NCBI RefSeq assembly: GCF_900187125.1
Contig: NZ_LT906468.1
Location: 434,001-498,000 of the forward strand
Reading direction: 5' to 3'
DNA length: 64,000 nt
From: Sphingobacterium mizutaii
Lineage (GTDB): Bacteria; Bacteroidota; Bacteroidia; Sphingobacteriales; Sphingobacteriaceae
In this document: positions 60,952-64,000 of the stretch, piece after piece
Position numbering within the stretch: the stretch's first letter is position 1
Layout of the letters: every line of letters begins with the position of its first letter
Notes under the pieces: model-generated
What the model saw: only the letters and a program-made list of their open reading frames with translations
The model's database searches: none
Told to the model about the DNA's origin: nothing
Translations under genes and position numbers: made by a program

Positions 60952-62004
60952 ATGTCATTCAACTTAACCGCACTTCTTCGAGATAACATCAAGAACCTTG
61001 TGCCCTATTCTTCGGCACGAGATGAATTTAAGGGAGAAGCATCTGTCTTTTTAGATGCTAATGAGAACTCTTTTGGCTCTCCACTTCCACATGATTACAA
61101 CCGTTATCCGGATCCCCTACAACATCAACTTAAGAATAAACTTTCCAAGATCAAGGGCGTGCCTGCGGAAAATATTTTCTTGGGGAACGGTTCTGATGAA
61201 GCCATTGATATTCTATACCGAGCATTCTGTACTCCGAAATTAGATAATGTGATTTTGGTACCTCCAACCTACGGGATGTACGAGGTTTCCGCCAATATCA
61301 ACGATGTTGAAACGAGGAAAGTCAATCTGACCAAAGATTTTCAACTGGACTTGGACGGAATTGCAGAAGCTATTGATATGCATACTAAAATAATCTTTGT
61401 ATGCTCGCCAAATAATCCAACAGGGAATAGTATCGATCCATTAGATATAGAAACACTTTTGGTGAATTTCTCCGGCTTAGTGGTAGTAGACGAGGCGTAT
61501 ATCAATTATTCGAAACAGAAATCATTTACCCATTCTTTACCGGAGTTTCCAAATTTGGTCATTTTACAGACCCTCTCAAAGGCTTGGGGCTTGGCTGCAT
61601 TGCGCTTAGGCTTGGCTTTTGCGAGTAAGGAAATCATCGAGGTCTTCAATAAGATCAAACCTCCTTATAACATCAATCAAGCTACACAGGATTTAGTTCT
61701 GGAAGCTTTGGAAAATGTAGAGGTGGTCAATGAGTGGATTAAAACAACTGTTGCTGAAAGGGAAGAGCTGGCCAAGAAGCTGGAGGCCTTTCCACAGGTT
61801 GAACATATCACACCTTCAGATGCCAACTTTATCTTGGTCAAACTGGAGCAACCTAAAGAATTATATGCACACTTGGTGGGTAGAGGTATTATTGTTCGCG
61901 ACCGCTCCAAAGTGGCCTTATGTGAGGGTTGTCTAAGGATTACGATCGGTACTAAGGTTGAAAACGAAAAATTATTAGAAGAGATCCAACAATTTTATAA
62001 ATAA
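60952..62004 (+). CDS. hisC: Histidinol-phosphate aminotransferase
   Basis: HisC transfers an amino group from glutamate to imidazole acetol phosphate in histidine synthesis. A 350-residue class-I/II aminotransferase. The PLP-binding lysine is Lys210 in LQTLSKAWGLAALRLG. Other signatures: LDANENSFGSP, FLGNGSDEAID, CSPNNPTGN and VVVDEAYIN. It begins the his gene run in this window; hisG and hisD are absent upstream. Confidence 0.95.
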   Translation: MSFNLTALLRDNIKNLVPYSSARDEFKGEASVFLDANENSFGSPLPHDYNRYPDPLQHQLKNKLSKIKGVPAENIFLGNGSDEAIDILYRAFCTPKLDNVILVPPTYGMYEVSANINDVETRKVNLTKDFQLDLDGIAEAIDMHTKIIFVCSPNNPTGNSIDPLDIETLLVNFSGLVVVDEAYINYSKQKSFTHSLPEFPNLVILQTLSKAWGLAALRLGLAFASKEIIEVFNKIKPPYNINQATQDLVLEALENVEVVNEWIKTTVAEREELAKKLEAFPQVEHITPSDANFILVKLEQPKELYAHLVGRGIIVRDRSKVALCEGCLRITIGTKVENEKLLEEIQQFYK

Positions 62005-62010
62005 GTAAGC

Positions 62011-63150
62011 ATGGCTGATCAATTAAAAAGAATATTGTTTATCGACAGAGATGGAACTTTGATATTAGAGCCGGAGGATGAGCAGATCGATTCCTTTGCT
62101 AAGTTGAAGTTTTATCCGGGAGCTTTGCAGTACTTGCCTAAAATTGCAAAAGAACTAGATTTTGAATTGGTATTGGTAAGTAATCAAGATGGTTTGGGGA
62201 CTTCCTCACATCCAGAAGAAAACTTCTGGCCAGTACACCAATTTGTATTGGATACCTTTTCAGGTGAGGGGGTGACCTTTGTCAAAGAACATATAGACAA
62301 GACATTTCCGCATGAGAATGCGGAGACCCGTAAGCCAGGAATTGGAATGTTAAAAGAATATTTCGATGAAAGCAAGTTTGACTTGGCGAATTCCTTTGTC
62401 ATCGGAGACCGTGTCAATGATGTGAAGTTGGCCCAGAACCTTGGTGCGAAAGCCATTTGGTTAAGGAATAACGATGAATTGGGTAAACTCGAAAATGTAG
62501 CGATTTCGGAAGATTGCATTGGATTGGAAACCAGTGATTGGAAATCCATCTATGAGTTCTTGAAGTTGGGTAGCCGTACTGGTGAGCACCATCGTAAGAC
62601 CAATGAAACGGATATCTATATTAAATTGAACTTAGACGGAAGTGGAAAATCTGATATAGAGACCGGACTTCCATTTTTCGACCATATGTTGGATCAATTA
62701 GCCCGCCACGGTGCTTTGGATCTAACGATTAAAGCCAAAGGTGATCTGCATATCGATGAGCACCATACCATCGAAGATACAGGGATTGCATTGGGTGAAA
62801 TCTTCTTGAATGTGCTGGGAAATAAGCGTGGAATTGAACGTTATGCCTATACCTTACCGATGGATGATTGTTTAGCGCAAGTTGCCATTGATTTTGGAGG
62901 TAGGAATTGGATCGTCTGGGATGCTGAATTCAAGCGTGAGAAAATAGGAGACATGCCAACAGAAATGTTCTTCCATTTCTTTAAATCCTTTTCAGATGCT
63001 TCAAAATCTAATTTGAACATACAGGCAACTGGAGATAACGAACACCATAAAATAGAGGCGATCTTCAAGGCTTTCGCGAAAACCATCAAAAAAGCAGTAC
63101 GCAGAGATGTTGACAATATGCAACTTCCAAGTACAAAAGGACTTCTATAA
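62011..63150 (+). CDS. hisB: Bifunctional histidinol-phosphatase/imidazoleglycerol-phosphate dehydratase
   Basis: A 379-residue fusion. The N-terminal HAD phosphatase (about 1-165) starts [12 protein letters not shown] with nucleophile Asp12 and Asp14, followed by [11 protein letters not shown]. The zinc loop of E. coli HisB (CPHLPADECDC) is replaced by [15 protein letters not shown], with no cysteine. The C-terminal dehydratase (about 190-379) has the metal ligands in [15 protein letters not shown] and [11 protein letters not shown]. It lies 6 bases after hisC. Confidence 0.95.
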   Translation: MADQLKRILFIDRDGTLILEPEDEQIDSFAKLKFYPGALQYLPKIAKELDFELVLVSNQDGLGTSSHPEENFWPVHQFVLDTFSGEGVTFVKEHIDKTFPHENAETRKPGIGMLKEYFDESKFDLANSFVIGDRVNDVKLAQNLGAKAIWLRNNDELGKLENVAISEDCIGLETSDWKSIYEFLKLGSRTGEHHRKTNETDIYIKLNLDGSGKSDIETGLPFFDHMLDQLARHGALDLTIKAKGDLHIDEHHTIEDTGIALGEIFLNVLGNKRGIERYAYTLPMDDCLAQVAIDFGGRNWIVWDAEFKREKIGDMPTEMFFHFFKSFSDASKSNLNIQATGDNEHHKIEAIFKAFAKTIKKAVRRDVDNMQLPSTKGLL

Positions 63151-63189
63151 AAACGAAATGGGATTTGATGGGTTATATATAAAGGAATT

Positions 63190-63780
63190 ATGATTGGGAT
63201 AGTAAACTATGGAGCTGGAAATATATTTTCCATAACTGCAGCCTTAAAGCGCCTAAACATTTCTTATGGGATGATCAATGTCCCAGCGGATTTTGAGCAG
63301 TATGAGAGGATTATTATTCCAGGGGTCGGACATGCAGGGGCTGCCATGCAAAAATTGCTGGATTCTGGCCTTTCCGAAACGATCAGAACCTTAAAAAAGC
63401 CTGTGTTGGGGATCTGTGTGGGGATGCAACTGATGACAGATTATTCGGAGGAAGGAAATGCGGACCTGTTGGGGATTATTCCATTAAAGACGTTACATTT
63501 TGAAGATAGGGTAAAAGAGAAGGTGCCTCATATGGGTTGGAACAGTATTAATTTTGACGAGAACTGTCCACTTTTTAAGGAAATTCCTAATAATTCCTAT
63601 TTTTATTTCGTTCATTCTTATTACATTGAACATGAATTAACCTACGGCATAGCAACTTGTGAGTACGGATTGCCATTCTCGGCAGCAATAGCAAAGGATA
63701 ATTTCTGGGCGGTACAATTTCATCCTGAGAAATCAGGGAAATTTGGGGAGCAATTGTTGCTGAATTTTAATGAATTATAA
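63190..63780 (+). CDS. hisH: Imidazole glycerol phosphate synthase, glutaminase subunit
   Basis: HisH releases ammonia from glutamine and passes it to HisF. The 196-residue type-I glutamine amidotransferase has its nucleophile Cys76 in LGICVGMQLM, and the His/Glu pair in VQFHPEKSG. The N-terminal IVNYGAGNIFSITAALKRL is typical. A Shine-Dalgarno-like AAAGGAA precedes the start. hisA follows after 15 bases; a 3-codon open frame lies in that gap and is ignored. Confidence 0.95.
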   Translation: MIGIVNYGAGNIFSITAALKRLNISYGMINVPADFEQYERIIIPGVGHAGAAMQKLLDSGLSETIRTLKKPVLGICVGMQLMTDYSEEGNADLLGIIPLKTLHFEDRVKEKVPHMGWNSINFDENCPLFKEIPNNSYFYFVHSYYIEHELTYGIATCEYGLPFSAAIAKDNFWAVQFHPEKSGKFGEQLLLNFNEL

Positions 63781-63795
63781 ATGAATTTTTAGACT

Positions 63796-64000
63796 ATGTA
63801 TATTATACCTGCAATTGATGTATTGGACAAACAGGTTGTCCGTTTGAGAGAGGGTAACTATGAAGATGTTACAACTTACTCCATTACTTTGGAAGAACAA
63901 ATTGAGAAATACCATGCAAATGGTACTGAAATCGTCCATATCATTGATTTAAATGGTGCAAAAGGAGATTTCAGTAATCAAGAGTACTTGTTTGACATCA
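63796..64000 (+). CDS. hisA: ProFAR isomerase HisA (5' part, cut by window edge)
   Basis: The first 68 codons of HisA, which isomerises ProFAR to PRFAR in histidine synthesis. The visible N-terminus IIPAIDVLDKQVVRLREGNY has the catalytic aspartate (in PAIDV) and phosphate-binding turns of this TIM-barrel family, and HIIDLNGAKGD is the next strand. The rest lies beyond the window; hisF and hisI probably follow. Confidence 0.93.
   Translation, partial: MYIIPAIDVLDKQVVRLREGNYEDVTTYSITLEEQIEKYHANGTEIVHIIDLNGAKGDFSNQEYLFDI

Noticed and set aside
1-64000. Prophage, integrative element, CRISPR array or restriction system
   Set aside because: No integrase, transposase, cas gene, repeat-spacer array or methyltransferase gene is seen on either strand, and gene content is that of an ordinary chromosome.

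Overview
The window is a stretch of chromosome from a Bacteroidota bacterium, most likely Sphingobacteriaceae and probably Sphingobacterium or a near relative. Support comes from two SusC/SusD pairs, many Bacteroidota-restricted families (DUF2480, DUF3108, DUF3109, DUF5007, DUF6427), start codons that mostly lack a Shine-Dalgarno sequence, and several upstream regions carrying the Bacteroidota promoter pattern TTG-N(18-21)-TAnnTTTG. Base composition is moderately AT-rich throughout. I see no integrase, transposase, phage gene, plasmid gene or CRISPR array. The genus is an inference, not a measurement.

Layout. 1-4.9 kb: the tail of an unknown gene, an unknown gene, a SNF2/RapA-type helicase and dapF. 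5-9.6 kb: an HtrA-type periplasmic protease, then a four-gene operon (LMW phosphotyrosine phosphatase, small unknown protein, cyclophilin, exonuclease III). 9.6-10.5 kb: 0.9 kb without a gene, built from dispersed repeats and hairpins. 10.5-14 kb: a small lipoprotein and proB-proA with a third unknown gene. 14.3-19 kb: SusC/SusD pair 1. 19-23.8 kb: acyl-CoA dehydrogenase with a large palindrome over its promoter, a 1-Cys peroxiredoxin, and an ECF sigma factor whose partner joins an anti-sigma-like cytoplasmic domain to a periplasmic trypsin-like protease. 23.9-27.5 kb: a YjdI-type Fe-S protein, three identical tRNA-Asp genes, prfA, an SMR exporter, a Crp/Fnr regulator and an LpxH-type hydrolase.

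27.7-34.2 kb: a second locus, susC-susD-fasciclin lipoprotein-DUF5007 lipoprotein, on the minus strand behind a good promoter and ending in a strong terminator. 34.5-44.2 kb: prolyl oligopeptidase, an unknown lipoprotein, a thioredoxin-fold protein, an exported C1 peptidase, TerC, a polyprenyl diphosphate synthase and DUF3109/DUF3108/DUF2480 proteins. 44.3-54.1 kb: envelope biogenesis on the minus strand (PpiD/SurA-like foldase, LptC, FadL-like porin, DUF6427 membrane protein, CcmD-CcmC-CcmB, YtxH-like protein, MsbA-like exporter, coiled-coil membrane protein). 54.3-57.4 kb: LVIVD-repeat lipoprotein with a small beta-barrel, and a SAM hydrolase. 57.6-64 kb: PhoH, purC, a STAS protein, RNase Z and hisC-hisB-hisH-hisA, the last cut by the window edge.

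Much of the window serves the cell envelope: surface uptake (two SusCD systems), protein folding and quality control (HtrA, foldases, thioredoxin-fold protein, C1 peptidase), LPS assembly (LpxH, LptC, MsbA-like) and cytochrome c maturation. The rest is metabolism (proline, histidine, lysine/peptidoglycan, purine, polyprenyl) and translation (prfA, tRNA-Asp). The observations I rate most worth following are the sigma factor paired with an anti-sigma/protease fusion, the 34-bp palindrome on the acyl-CoA dehydrogenase promoter, the four-gene surface system with a fasciclin protein, a STAS protein with glutamate at the usual phosphoserine position, and the repeat-built intergenic regions.
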